DNA of 64,000 nt from Streptomyces diacarni. GTDB lineage: Bacteria; Actinomycetota; Actinomycetes; Streptomycetales; Streptomycetaceae. The translations under genes and the position numbers were made by a program. Location of the stretch: the NCBI RefSeq assembly GCF_003323715.1, contig NZ_QOIN01000066.1, positions 1 to 64,000 of the forward strand, written 5' to 3'. The notes below the pieces were generated by a model. The model searched no databases, was not told where the DNA came from, and worked only from the letters and a program-made list of their open reading frames with translations. This document shows, piece after piece, positions 1 to 8,444 of the stretch (positions within the stretch are counted from its first letter, which is position 1; each line of letters opens with the position of its first letter).

Positions 1-131
1 GGCGCAAGGTCGGCCGTGGTCAGAAGCTGCGGTCGCGCCTGTCGAAGGGCTACTACGGCGATTCCGGGCAGATTCCCAAGCCCACGCAGGAGGAGTACCG
101 CGAGATCGAGAGCAGCCACGGCCACCACTGA
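1..131 (+). CDS. qcrB: Cytochrome bc1 complex cytochrome b subunit QcrB, C-terminal end (partial)
   Basis: Only the last 42 codons are in the window; reading frame 3 runs from base 3 to a TGA at 129-131. The peptide contains LRSRLSKGYYGDSGQIPKPT followed by QEEYREIESSHGHH. This closely resembles the cytoplasmic tail of actinobacterial QcrB as I remember it (RRLRAKLSESYYGE... then EEYKEI.SGHGHH). QcrB is the membrane cytochrome b of the menaquinol:cytochrome c reductase. The genes upstream (qcrA, qcrC) lie outside the window, and the gene downstream is an unrelated methyltransferase. Some Streptomyces carry a second bc1 gene set, so this may be a paralogue rather than the main copy. Confidence 0.8.
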   Translation, partial: RKVGRGQKLRSRLSKGYYGDSGQIPKPTQEEYREIESSHGHH

Positions 132-285
132 CCGGGCCTGTCTCTTGTCCGTGCCCCCGCTCGTCCGTCCCACGCCCGAAGGTGCGTTTGCCGGACCGGC
201 AACGGTGTTTGACCGGTCTGCGTCCGTCTGGCGACTCTGGGTTCAGGTGCCGCCGGTACCACGCAGTCATCCCGAAGGAGCCCCG

Positions 286-924
286 ATGTCTACACCGCAG
301 CCTCAGGCCCCGGCGCAGTTCTGGGAAGAACGCTACCGCTCCAGCGAACGCCTCTGGAGCGGTGATCCGAACCCGCTGCTCGTCCGTGAGGTCGACGCTC
401 TGGAACCGGGCACTGCCCTGGACCTCGGCTGTGGCGAGGGGAGTGACGTGCTGTGGCTGGCCTCGCGCGGTTGGCGGGCGACCGGCGTGGACATCTCCTC
501 CACGGCGCTGGAGCGGGCGGCCGCGCACGCCGCGGAGGCCGGTCTCGCCGAGCGGACGGCGTTCGAGCAGCACGAACTCGGACTCAGCTTTCCCGAGGGC
601 GGGTTCGACCTGGTCAGCGCGCAGTTCCTCCAGTCACCTGTCGCGCTCGACCAGGACGGCGTGCTCGCACGGGCCGCCGAAGCGGTGGCACCAGGAGGCA
701 CCCTGCTCATCGTCATGCACGCCGGCTGGCCGTCCTGGATGGAGGAGGACGAGTACCCGTTCGACGCGGTTTTCCCGACGCTCCAAGGCGTGCTCGACGG
801 ACTTGCTCTGCCGCCCACCTGGCGCGTGGAGACGCGGGAGACCGTGGAGCGGTCCTTGACCTCGCCCGACGGCAGGACCGGCACGCGGGGAGACCACGTG
901 TGGCGTTGGACCCGTACCGCCTGA
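286..924 (+). CDS. Class I SAM-dependent methyltransferase
   Basis: A 212-residue protein starting at an ATG six bases after GAAGGAG (274-280). The frame stays open further upstream, but that part is low-complexity and overlaps the qcrB end. Residues 44-51 (ALDLGCGE) are SAM-binding motif I, and GVDIS follows as the acidic loop motif. The N-terminal FWEERY...LWSGDPNPLL pattern is typical of small TehB-like/thiopurine-methyltransferase-like enzymes that methylate small molecules. The substrate cannot be told from the sequence. It stands alone, 154 bases after qcrB, and converges on the next gene, another methyltransferase of a different subfamily. Confidence 0.85.
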   Translation: MSTPQPQAPAQFWEERYRSSERLWSGDPNPLLVREVDALEPGTALDLGCGEGSDVLWLASRGWRATGVDISSTALERAAAHAAEAGLAERTAFEQHELGLSFPEGGFDLVSAQFLQSPVALDQDGVLARAAEAVAPGGTLLIVMHAGWPSWMEEDEYPFDAVFPTLQGVLDGLALPPTWRVETRETVERSLTSPDGRTGTRGDHVWRWTRTA

Positions 925-992
925 GCCGGCCTGCTGTACCGGGAGCGCGGTCCCGCCCCCGCGGCAGGAGACCGCGTCCGCCCTGGAGGAGG

Positions 993-1655
993 TCAGGCCG
1001 GGCCGGGGGCCACGGGCGCGTCGTAGACCAGGGTGTACCGCCAGAACAGGCGGCGGCGTATCCGGGCGCCGGGCAGCTCCCGTGCGGCGGCGGCCCGGAT
1101 CTCCTCCAAGGTCTCCAGCGGTTCGCGGGTCGGCGCCGTCATGTGCGGGGGCGGCGCCGCGGCCCGGGCCGGGTGTTTGACCAGTGCCACGACGGGGTTC
1201 GCGAGCGCGGCCGGCAGAGCGGTGAGCAGGTCGATGGGCCCGGCCTCCCGGTAGCAGCCGACGACCACGAGGCGCCCGCCGGGGGACAGGCAGCCACGCA
1301 GCTCCCGCAGTGTCGGCGCCAGCGGAAGATGGTGCAGTACGGCGACGAGGGTGACGGCGTCCCAGCGCTGCCGGATGTCGCGCCCCGCGAAGTCGGCTTC
1401 GACGATGTCGACCGAGGGGTCGTCGGCGAAGCGTTCCGCCGCGATGCGGGCGGTGTCCCGGTCGGGTTCGAGGCCGGTCACGGTGGCGGCGCGCCGGCGC
1501 AGCAGCGCGGCGAGGTTCCCCGTGCCGCAGCCGACGTCGAGGATGTGCCGGGCACCGGCAGCGGCCACCTGGCGGGCGACCCACGGTCCGTAATGGTCGT
1601 TGTGGCTCCAGGGGTGCCTTCGGTGGAACCGGTCGAGACGAGACGGTGACGCCAT
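993..1655 (-). CDS. Class I SAM-dependent methyltransferase
   Basis: A 220-residue protein read from ATG 1655 (MASPSRLDRF). The frame continues upstream to 1754 but that extension is Pro/Gly/Arg-rich and unlikely to be translated. Residues 38-47 (ILDVGCGTGN) are the SAM-binding motif I, followed by GLEPD, then AVLHHLPL and LSPGGRLVVVG as motifs II/III. It belongs to the Methyltransf_11/25 group related to UbiE-like enzymes; the C-terminal part (WRYTLVYD) is often seen in actinobacterial small-molecule methyltransferases. Substrate unknown. No operon partner: it is the last minus-strand gene downstream of the sugar operon but separated by a hairpin. Confidence 0.82.
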   Translation of the reverse strand: MASPSRLDRFHRRHPWSHNDHYGPWVARQVAAAGARHILDVGCGTGNLAALLRRRAATVTGLEPDRDTARIAAERFADDPSVDIVEADFAGRDIRQRWDAVTLVAVLHHLPLAPTLRELRGCLSPGGRLVVVGCYREAGPIDLLTALPAALANPVVALVKHPARAAAPPPHMTAPTREPLETLEEIRAAAARELPGARIRRRLFWRYTLVYDAPVAPGPA

Positions 1656-1723
1656 GGCGCCACGGTAGCCGGGCGCCTGCCCGAGGGACCCGGTGCCTGG
1701 CCGAGGGGCCCGGCACCCGCCTT

Positions 1724-1752
1724 GACGGGCGCCCGGCGTCGGCGCGCCCGTC
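1724..1752 (-). terminator. Hairpin after the GH35 sugar operon
   Basis: Arms GACGGGCGC (1724-1732) and GCGCCCGTC (1744-1752) are perfect inverted repeats of 9 bp with an 11-base loop, 48 bases past the GH35 stop codon. No T-tract follows, as is common in Streptomyces terminators. Confidence 0.5.
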
Positions 1753-1799
1753 ACGGCGCCGCGCCCGGGGGAGTGGCCGGTGCGCGCGGCGTCCGCCCG

Positions 1800-3632
1800 T
1801 CACTCGAACGTCTCGACGTACTGCTCTGCCGGTCCCAGCTCTGGCCGGTCGACGAGGGCGAGGTGCCCACCGAACCGTTCGAGTTCCAAGACGGTGAGGG
1901 TGTTGGCACCGGCGCGGAGGAGGGGCCCGGGCACGTAGAGCGTGCGTTGGGGCCCCACCTCCCAGTAGCGTCCGAGCAGTGTGCCGTTGACCCAGACGAA
2001 CCCCTTGGCGAAGCCGGGCAGGGCGAGGAAGGTGTCGGCGGGTTCGACGAGTTCGAGGTGTGCGTGGGCGAAACCGGCCGTACCACCTGGCGCGGCGGCC
2101 GAGGCGGCGTGGGCGGTCTCCTGGGACGTCCACGCGTCCAGCGGGAGCCGGTGCATGGACCACCCGTGCACGAGTCGGCGTTCCACCCGGACTCCGCCGA
2201 GGATGCCCTTGCCCTGGCCCAGGAGCGGCCCGTAGTTGATCCGTCCCTGGTTCTCCACCAGCAGCTCCAGCCTGGTGCGCTCTCCCGTGCCTTCCACGGT
2301 GAAGGAGGCCGTCTCGCGGTCGAGTACGGCCGCGGGTACGCCGTCGAGGAAGATCTGGGCGCGGTCGTGCAGCCCCGTCACGGTCACCTCCTGCCGGCCC
2401 GGGGGCACCAGGGGATGCGCCGTGTAGAGCACCAGGCCCGCGGACTGCCCCAGTTCCTCGAAGCTGAGCGGTGACGGCGCGTGTACCGGATCGGTGGTCG
2501 CACGCAACGCCTCCAGCAGGGCGGCCTGCCGGGACACCGGCAGTGTCCGGGGCGCCAGCAGGGGCGGGTCGGCGGGCAGCGGCCGCTGTGGTGCCGCGGC
2601 ACCGAGCGCGGTGGCGAGCGTCGCGCGCAGCGCGTGGAACTTGGGGGTGAGCGCGCCGTGTTCGGCAATCGGCGCGTCCGAGTCGTAACTGGTGACGGTC
2701 GGCTGGAAGGTCTCCCCGTCGTGGTTGGCGCCCGCCCACAGGCCGAAGTTGCTGCCGCCGTGTGCCATGTACAGGCTGATCGAGCCGTCGGCGTCGAGGA
2801 GTTCGCGCACGGTGCCCGCAGCGCTGTCGGCGGAGCGCACATGGTGTTTCTCGCCCCAGTGGTCGAACCAGCCGTTCCAGAACTCCGCGCAGAAGAAGGG
2901 CTCGCCCTGGCGGCGCGTGTGCAGCAGTGCGGCGGCGTCGGCGGGCCGCGAGCCGAACGTGGCTGCCGTCAGCTCGCCGGGCAGCGTGCCGCCGTCCAGC
3001 ATCAGCGGTGTGGGTCCGTCGGCGGTGTAGAGGAGTTCGGTGATGCCGCGGTCGACGAGGGCGTCGCGGACCCAGCGCAGGTAGCGGTGGTCGTCGCCGT
3101 AACTTCCGTACTCGTTCTCGATCTGCACGGCGACGACGGGGCCGCCGCGGGCGGCCTGCAACGCGGCCACCTTCGGGATGAGTGCGTCGAACCAGCGGCC
3201 GACAGCGTCCAGGAACGGCGGATGGCTCGTGCGCGGCCGCATGCCGGGGGTGCCGGTGAGCCAGGCCGGCAGCCCGCCGTTGTCCCACTCGGCGCAGATG
3301 TACGGTCCCGGCCTCACGATCACGTCCAGACCGGCCCGCTGAGCCAGCTGGACGAAGCGCGGCAGGTCGCGCCACCCGTCGAAGCGGATGTCCTCGGGGT
3401 GGCGCTCGTGGAAGTTCCATGGGACGTAGGTGTCCACCGTGTTGAGCCCGAGGGCCGCCAGCCGGTCCAGGCGGTCCGCCCAGTGGTCGGGGTGGACGCG
3501 GAAGTAGTGCAGCGAGCCGGACAGCACCCGGTGGGGCCGGCCGCCGCGCAGGAACCGGCCGTCGGCGTGCGTCAGGGTGGCCGCCGCTCGCCCGGCGGAC
3601 GAGGCGGCGGGTCCGGTGGTCGGTGGGGTCAC
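1800..3632 (-). CDS. GH35 beta-galactosidase (intracellular)
   Basis: A 610-residue glycoside hydrolase of family 35. The GTG start at 3632 overlaps the stop of the upstream permease (GTGA), which fixes the start. The catalytic TIM barrel is complete: VLSGSLHYFRVHP near the N-terminus, IENEYGSYG with the expected acid/base Glu at about residue 174, and FFCAEFWNGWFDHWG with the expected nucleophile Glu at about residue 250. The C-terminal third is the usual beta-sandwich region. There is no signal peptide, so the enzyme should act in the cytoplasm on galactosides imported by the adjacent ABC system. Last gene of a four-gene operon (binding protein, two permeases, GH35). As in most Streptomyces sugar importers no ATPase is encoded here; a shared MsiK-type ATPase is the likely partner (inference). 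Confidence 0.93.
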   Translation of the reverse strand: MTPPTTGPAASSAGRAAATLTHADGRFLRGGRPHRVLSGSLHYFRVHPDHWADRLDRLAALGLNTVDTYVPWNFHERHPEDIRFDGWRDLPRFVQLAQRAGLDVIVRPGPYICAEWDNGGLPAWLTGTPGMRPRTSHPPFLDAVGRWFDALIPKVAALQAARGGPVVAVQIENEYGSYGDDHRYLRWVRDALVDRGITELLYTADGPTPLMLDGGTLPGELTAATFGSRPADAAALLHTRRQGEPFFCAEFWNGWFDHWGEKHHVRSADSAAGTVRELLDADGSISLYMAHGGSNFGLWAGANHDGETFQPTVTSYDSDAPIAEHGALTPKFHALRATLATALGAAAPQRPLPADPPLLAPRTLPVSRQAALLEALRATTDPVHAPSPLSFEELGQSAGLVLYTAHPLVPPGRQEVTVTGLHDRAQIFLDGVPAAVLDRETASFTVEGTGERTRLELLVENQGRINYGPLLGQGKGILGGVRVERRLVHGWSMHRLPLDAWTSQETAHAASAAAPGGTAGFAHAHLELVEPADTFLALPGFAKGFVWVNGTLLGRYWEVGPQRTLYVPGPLLRAGANTLTVLELERFGGHLALVDRPELGPAEQYVETFE

Positions 3633-4504
3633 TTGAGAGCTCCGGCGGTCATGCCCGCGCGCCAGAACCGCTGGAGCGCGAGGAAAGCGATCACGAGGGG
3701 GATGACGGACACCAGCGACCCGATGACCACCAGCGGTGGAGGCACCGCGACATGGCTGGCGTTCCAGCCGACCAGGCCGACGGTGACCGGCTGCAGCCTG
3801 TCGTCGCCGAGCACCATCGAGGGCAGCAGGTAGTTGTTCCAGATCTCCACGAGCTGGAACAGGAAGATCGTCACCAGCGCGGGCAGCATCATCCGCAGAC
3901 CGATGCTGCGGAAGATCCGGAACTCGCCCGCGCCGTCGAGCCGTCCGGACTCCAAAACCTCGTCCGGCACCGTCTGGGCGGCGAACACGCGCGCCAGGTA
4001 GACACCGAACGGGCTGACCACGCTCGGAAGCAGTACCGCGAGCGGGTTGTCGATCAGGTGGACCCCGGAGAACATCAGGTACAGCGGCAGCGTGAAGAGC
4101 ACCTTGGGCACCAGCACGGCCGCCAGGATGGTCCCGAAGAGGGCACCGCGCCCGGGGAAGTCGTACTTGGCGAGCGCGTAGCCGGTCAGTGCCGACAGCG
4201 CCGTGCCGACCAGCGCACCGACTCCGCAGTACAGCACGCTGTTGAGCATCCAGCGCCAGAAGATGCCGCCGTCCTGGCTGCTGAGCCGCGCGATGTTGTC
4301 GAACAGGCCGAAGCCGTCGAACCACAGTCCCGTACCGGAGAACTGCTCGCCGAACGGTTTGCTCGCCGACACGACGAGCCACCACAGCGGAAACAGGAAG
4401 TACAGGGCGGACAGGCCGAGCAGGCCCAAGACGGCGCCCCGGCTGAGAGGGGCGGTCTCCCGCCGTGGTCGCAGCGCGACCCGCTTCCCTGACACCGTGC
4501 TCAT
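3629..4504 (-). CDS. Carbohydrate ABC transporter permease (MalG type)
   Basis: A 291-residue inner-membrane permease with about six hydrophobic segments and the cytoplasmic EAA loop that contacts the ATPase (ESGRLDGAGEFRIFRSI). It starts at ATG 4504, overlapping the TGA of the upstream permease by four bases (ATGA), so translation is probably coupled. The N-terminal arm is short and Arg-rich as in MalG/CUT1 proteins. It pairs with the MalF-type permease upstream to form the channel that feeds the intracellular GH35 enzyme. The frame is open upstream to 4912 but that is a shadow of the neighbouring permease. Confidence 0.92.
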   Translation of the reverse strand: MSTVSGKRVALRPRRETAPLSRGAVLGLLGLSALYFLFPLWWLVVSASKPFGEQFSGTGLWFDGFGLFDNIARLSSQDGGIFWRWMLNSVLYCGVGALVGTALSALTGYALAKYDFPGRGALFGTILAAVLVPKVLFTLPLYLMFSGVHLIDNPLAVLLPSVVSPFGVYLARVFAAQTVPDEVLESGRLDGAGEFRIFRSIGLRMMLPALVTIFLFQLVEIWNNYLLPSMVLGDDRLQPVTVGLVGWNASHVAVPPPLVVIGSLVSVIPLVIAFLALQRFWRAGMTAGALK

Positions 4505-5481
4505 GCCTGGCCCTTTCGCTCGGTCAGCTTGAAGAACGCGAAGGACACCACGCCCACCGCCACCGCGAGCAGCACGGACTGGGCCGCCGCGTAGTGGTGG
4601 TTGCCCGCTGCCACGGCGCTCTGCGCGGACATGATGGGGGTGAAGGTGGAGGAGATGGACCCCCCGGAGACGGGCTGCAGCACCGTCGGCTCGTTGAACA
4701 GCTGGGCCGAGCCGATGATGGAGAACACGGTGGTGAGGACCAGCGCCCCGCGCACGGCCGGGATCTTGATGCTCCAGGCGATCCGGATGGCCGAGGCGCC
4801 GTCCATCCGTGCGGCTTCCAGCACCTCGGAGGGGATCGACTGGAGGGCGGAGTAGATGATGATGGCGTTGTAGCCGGCCCAACTCCAGGTGACGATGTTG
4901 GCCACGGACCACAGGGCCAGGTCCTCGTCGAAGAAGGGGACGGCCGCGCCGAGAGGCTCCAGCAGCCGGTTGATCGGGCTCGACTGCGAGGAGTACATGA
5001 ACGACCAGACGAGCGCGGCGCTCACGCCGGGGATGGCGTACGGGAGGAAGCTGGAGAGCCGGAAGAAGCCCCTGCCCCGCGCGGACTTGGCGTCGAACAG
5101 CAGGGCCAGCAGCAGCGCGATACCCAGCATCACGGGCACCTGGACCACGCCGAACAGCGCGACCCGGACGAGCGAGGAGGTGAACGCGTCGTCCTGGAGC
5201 GCCTGGGTGTAGTTACTGAGCGGGTCGAACCTCGCGGTGGGCGCGGTGAGTCCGAGCCCGGTGCGGTGCAGGGCGAACAGGCTGCTGACGGCCGCGTAGG
5301 CGATGGGCGCCAGGTACATGCCGGCGAACAGCACGATGAACGGCGCGCAGAACAGCAGCGGTCTCAGCCGGCGCGCGCGGGGAGTCGTGCGGGTGCTCGG
5401 GCGGCGGCTGCGGCCCGGCGGCGAGGTGCCGTCGGTGCCCCGGTGGGCGCTGGCCCGTACCGGATCGGCGAGGTGGGTCAC
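4501..5481 (-). CDS. Carbohydrate ABC transporter permease (MalF type)
   Basis: A 326-residue CUT1-family permease with a Ser/Arg/Pro-rich cytoplasmic N-terminus (about 40 residues), a first membrane span around LLFCAPFIVLFAGMYLAPIA, and a well-conserved EAA loop (EAARMDGASAIRIAWSIKIP) near residue 220. Start ATG 5481, preceded on the minus strand by AGGTAAGGAAG. It lies 174 bases downstream of the binding-protein gene and overlaps the MalG-type gene. Substrate is probably a galactoside or galacto-oligosaccharide because of the linked GH35 gene (inference). Confidence 0.92.
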   Translation of the reverse strand: MTHLADPVRASAHRGTDGTSPPGRSRRPSTRTTPRARRLRPLLFCAPFIVLFAGMYLAPIAYAAVSSLFALHRTGLGLTAPTARFDPLSNYTQALQDDAFTSSLVRVALFGVVQVPVMLGIALLLALLFDAKSARGRGFFRLSSFLPYAIPGVSAALVWSFMYSSQSSPINRLLEPLGAAVPFFDEDLALWSVANIVTWSWAGYNAIIIYSALQSIPSEVLEAARMDGASAIRIAWSIKIPAVRGALVLTTVFSIIGSAQLFNEPTVLQPVSGGSISSTFTPIMSAQSAVAAGNHHYAAAQSVLLAVAVGVVSFAFFKLTERKGQA

Positions 5482-5655
5482 GGTCTGTCTTCCTTACCTG
5501 GAAGCTGCGAGGTGGGCGTCGGGAGCGCGGCGGGCGGGTGGGACTGGTGCCGCGGAGGGCGTCGCGTCCGGGGGAGCCGCGCGGCACACGCGCACGGGGC
5601 GGAAGCGAGGCCGGGCGCGCCGGGACGCGGGCCCGGCATGAGGCGCCGAGAGGTC

Positions 5656-6939
5656 CTAGTCCGAGACCGACAGGCCCTGTTTCTTCATCTCCGTGCGGGT
5701 CTTGTCCTGCGCGGTGCGCAGCGCGCCGGCGATGCTTCCCTTGCCCACCCACGCCTTGCCGAGGCCGTCGTTGAGGTCGGTCGACGTCTTGGTCATCAGC
5801 GGGCCCCACGTCCAGTCCGGGTCGACGTGCGGGGACGCGTCGGCGAACACCTCGTAGATGTTCTGACCGCCGAAGTAGGGGTCGGGCTTCAGCTGCGGCA
5901 GGTCGAGCAGGTCGGTGGCGGCCGGATACAGCGCGGCCTTGTCGACGAGGCCGCCGAACGCCTTCTTGTCGGTGCTCATCCAGTGTGCGAACTCCCAGGC
6001 GGCCTCGGGGTCGTCGCAGCCCTTGAGGACGGCGGTGGCGGACCCGCCCGAGTTGCCGACCCGCTTCTCGCCCTCCTTCCACTGCGGCATCGGCGCCACG
6101 GCCCAGTCGCCGGACGCCTTCTTCACCCCGCCCTTGATGGTCCCGGCCTGCCACACGGCGCCGACGACCGTGGCGATGTCACCGTTGCCGAGCCCGGTGT
6201 ACCAGGCCTGGTCGTACATCGGCGCGCTGCTGATCAGGCCGTCGTCCGTGAGTGACTGCCAGTAGTCCGCGACCTTCTTGTTCGCCGCCGAGTCCATGGT
6301 CGTCTGCCAGGAGTCGTGCGCGGTCCCGAACCACTTGGCGCCCGCCTGCCAGGCGAGCCCCGCGTAGTCGTAGTCCATGTAGGGCGAGGAGATGTGGCGC
6401 TCCGGGTCCGAGGCGTGGATCCGCTTCGCCGCGGTCCTGTACTCCGCCCAGGTCTTCGGGGGCTTGAGGCCGAGCGAGTCGAAGACCTTCTTGTTGTAGA
6501 ACAGCGCCATGGGTCCCGTGTCGACGGGGGCACCGTAGACGTTGCCCGCCAGGGTCACCGACTGCCAGGCGGCGTCCACGTAATCGCCTTTGTCCGGGGA
6601 GGCGTACTCGGCGACGTTCTCCAACGCGCCCTGCGTCGCGAAGCTGGGTATCGTCTCGTACCCGACCTGGGCCAGGCAGGGCGCGTTGCCGGCCTTCACG
6701 GCGTTGAGCATCTTCTGGTAGCCGCCCTTGGCGCCGGGCTGCACCGACTGGTAGTCGACGTCGATGTCCGGGTGGCCGGCGTTGAACGCCTTGACAGCGT
6801 CCGCGTAACCAGGAGCCCAGCCCCAGAATGTTATCGATGCCTTCCCGGAGGCCGAACCGGACCCGGCGCACCCGGAGACGGTGAGGGCCAGAGCGAGAGC
6901 TCCCGCCAGTCCGGCACATCGGGCAGTGGACCGCTTCAC
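5656..6939 (-). CDS. Extracellular sugar-binding lipoprotein of ABC transporter
   Basis: A 427-residue solute-binding protein of the bacterial SBP_1 (CUT1) family. The N-terminus MKRSTARCAGLAGALALALT is a signal peptide ending in the lipobox VSGC, so Cys24 should be lipidated and the protein tethered outside the membrane. ITFWGWAPG is the typical start of the mature fold, and NKKVFDSLGLKPPKTWAEY is a well-conserved family motif. It heads the sugar operon and is divergent from the LacI-family regulator. A rare Ile ATA codon close to the start coincides with a candidate operator (6829-6841). Confidence 0.92.
   Translation of the reverse strand: MKRSTARCAGLAGALALALTVSGCAGSGSASGKASITFWGWAPGYADAVKAFNAGHPDIDVDYQSVQPGAKGGYQKMLNAVKAGNAPCLAQVGYETIPSFATQGALENVAEYASPDKGDYVDAAWQSVTLAGNVYGAPVDTGPMALFYNKKVFDSLGLKPPKTWAEYRTAAKRIHASDPERHISSPYMDYDYAGLAWQAGAKWFGTAHDSWQTTMDSAANKKVADYWQSLTDDGLISSAPMYDQAWYTGLGNGDIATVVGAVWQAGTIKGGVKKASGDWAVAPMPQWKEGEKRVGNSGGSATAVLKGCDDPEAAWEFAHWMSTDKKAFGGLVDKAALYPAATDLLDLPQLKPDPYFGGQNIYEVFADASPHVDPDWTWGPLMTKTSTDLNDGLGKAWVGKGSIAGALRTAQDKTRTEMKKQGLSVSD
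6829..6841. promoter_or_regulatory. Candidate LacI-family operator inside the binding-protein gene
   Basis: TGTTATCGATGCC differs by one base from TGTTAGCGATGCC at 7062-7074, between the divergent promoters. On the coding strand it spells GCATCGATAACA and forces an ATA isoleucine codon, which is very rare in this G+C-rich genome. That is a hint of selection for the DNA site. Function inferred from its repetition and position only. Confidence 0.4.
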
Positions 6940-7061
6940 AGCTCCTCCTGGATGCCATGACAGGGCGGAGGAAGGGCCCCCGCAGGTCGACGATCAGCAC
7001 GAGACGCCGGCTGGAGCCCTCGGGGCTGCCGACCGCTGATGGCCGAAACTATGGCAGACGA

Positions 7062-7074
7062 TGTTAGCGATGCC
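7062..7074. promoter_or_regulatory. Candidate LacI-family operator between the sugar operon and its regulator
   Basis: TGTTAGCGATGCC lies in the 231-base divergent region and is an imperfect palindrome when extended by one base (TGTTAGCG/ATGCCA: outer TG/CA and central CG match). LacI-family operators are usually palindromes with a central CG step. A near copy lies at 6829-6841, so looping between the two sites is possible. Confidence 0.45.
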
Positions 7075-7170
7075 AAGGGTCGTTTCCCGGGCTGCGCGGA
7101 GCGCTGTACGATTCCGGCTGACAGGCCGTGTTGGCGGTATCACCACGTGGAGTGCTTCGAAGCGGGGACC

Positions 7171-8235
7171 ATGACGAAGCAGGACGACGGCGGGAAGCGG
7201 CCGCCGAGCATGACGGACGTGGCCCGGGCCGCGGGGGTCTCCGCGCAGACGGTGTCGCGCGTGCTCTCCGACCATCCCAACGTGCAGGCCACGACGCGCG
7301 CCAAGGTGATGGCAGCGGTCGCACAGCTCGACTACCGCCGCAACAACGCCGCTCGCATGCTCTCCTCGGGCCGCAGCCGCACGCTCGGCGTGGTCACCCT
7401 GCGGACCAGCTTCTACACGCGGGCAGCGGTCACCTCGGGCATCGAGCGCGCGGCCCAGGAAGCGGGGTACGCGGTCAGCACCGCGACCACCGCCTCGCTC
7501 GACACCTCCGCCATCGAGGCCGCCCTCTCCCGGCTCACCGACCAGGGCGTCGAGGGAATCATCCTGGCGGTGCCGCTGATCCACAGCAGCCCGCGGCTCG
7601 AACAACTCACCCGGGCCACACCCACTCTCACCATCGACGGTTCACGCACCGACGCCACCGAGGTCGTGGCCGTCGACCAATCCCTCGCGGCGCGCCTGGC
7701 CACCCGGCACCTGCTGGACCTGGGCCACGAGACGGTCTGGCACATCGCGGGTCCGGAGGAGTGGCTGGAGGCCGCCAGCCGCCGGGACGGGTGGCGTGCG
7801 ACGCTCGAAGCGGCGGGACGCGCGGCGCCACCGCCGCTGGAGGGCGACTGGTCACCCGCGTCCGGGCACCGCAACGGCCTCGTACTGGGACGGATCCGCG
7901 ACGTCACCGCGGTCTTCGTGGCCAGCGACGAGATGGCGTTCGGGGTCGTGCGGGCGCTGCACGAGCTGGGCAGGCGCGTCCCCGACGACGTCTCGGTGGT
8001 CGGCGTCGACGACATCGAACTGGCGGCGTACTGCTCGCCTCCGCTGACCACCGTCGCCCAGCCGTTCGCGCAGATGGGGGAGCTGGCCGTCGCGCACCTG
8101 CTGCGGTACATCACCGCGCCTGAGGCCGTGCCCGCGCCCGCGCTGGTCGAACCGCGCTTGGTCGTACGCGCGAGCACCGCGCCTGCCCGCGGCCCGGGCG
8201 TGCGCGACGCCGACAGCCCGGGGCGGCACGGTTAG
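7171..8235 (+). CDS. LacI-family transcriptional regulator of the sugar operon
   Basis: A 354-residue LacI/GalR regulator. The ATG at 7171 (MTKQDDGGKRPPSMTDVARA) is chosen because the helix-turn-helix MTDVARAAGVSAQTVSRVLS begins about 14 residues later, the normal spacing; the open frame upstream to 7039 has no family similarity. The rest is a periplasmic-binding-protein-like sensor domain (GVDDIELAAYCSPPLTTV near the C-terminus is the characteristic motif). It is divergent from the binding-protein gene and most likely represses the importer/GH35 operon until the sugar inducer binds. No strong Shine-Dalgarno is visible. Confidence 0.92.
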   Translation: MTKQDDGGKRPPSMTDVARAAGVSAQTVSRVLSDHPNVQATTRAKVMAAVAQLDYRRNNAARMLSSGRSRTLGVVTLRTSFYTRAAVTSGIERAAQEAGYAVSTATTASLDTSAIEAALSRLTDQGVEGIILAVPLIHSSPRLEQLTRATPTLTIDGSRTDATEVVAVDQSLAARLATRHLLDLGHETVWHIAGPEEWLEAASRRDGWRATLEAAGRAAPPPLEGDWSPASGHRNGLVLGRIRDVTAVFVASDEMAFGVVRALHELGRRVPDDVSVVGVDDIELAAYCSPPLTTVAQPFAQMGELAVAHLLRYITAPEAVPAPALVEPRLVVRASTAPARGPGVRDADSPGRHG

Positions 8236-8319
8236 ACGAGGGTGGCGCCGCCGTTCTACCCGGCGCTCGTCCGCCCGGCGAGCGCGGCGACCTGCGGAGG
8301 CAGGACGACTCCGCGCACC

Positions 8320-8349
8320 TGGACCGTACGTGGCCGATACGGCTAGGGT
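8320..8349 (+). promoter_or_regulatory. Possible promoter for the alpha/beta-hydrolase gene
   Basis: TAGGGT (8344-8349) matches the Streptomyces -10 pattern, with TGGACC 18 bases upstream as a weak -35. It lies 95 bases before the hydrolase start, in the 209-base gap after the LacI gene, where I see nothing else. Confidence 0.3.
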
Positions 8350-8444
8350 CGGCCGTGAACGCAGAGCTCGGACGTGAACGATCACGCGCCGTGGGCCAAT
8401 GACCTCCCGGAAGTCGAGGTTCCTCGGCCTGGGGAGGGTGGCCT

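Noticed and set aside
634..3420. A 928-codon minus-strand open frame over the methyltransferase and GH35 region
   Set aside because: Arg/Pro-rich shadow of GH35 and neighbouring genes in another frame; no domain, no conserved motif, typical of high-G+C DNA.
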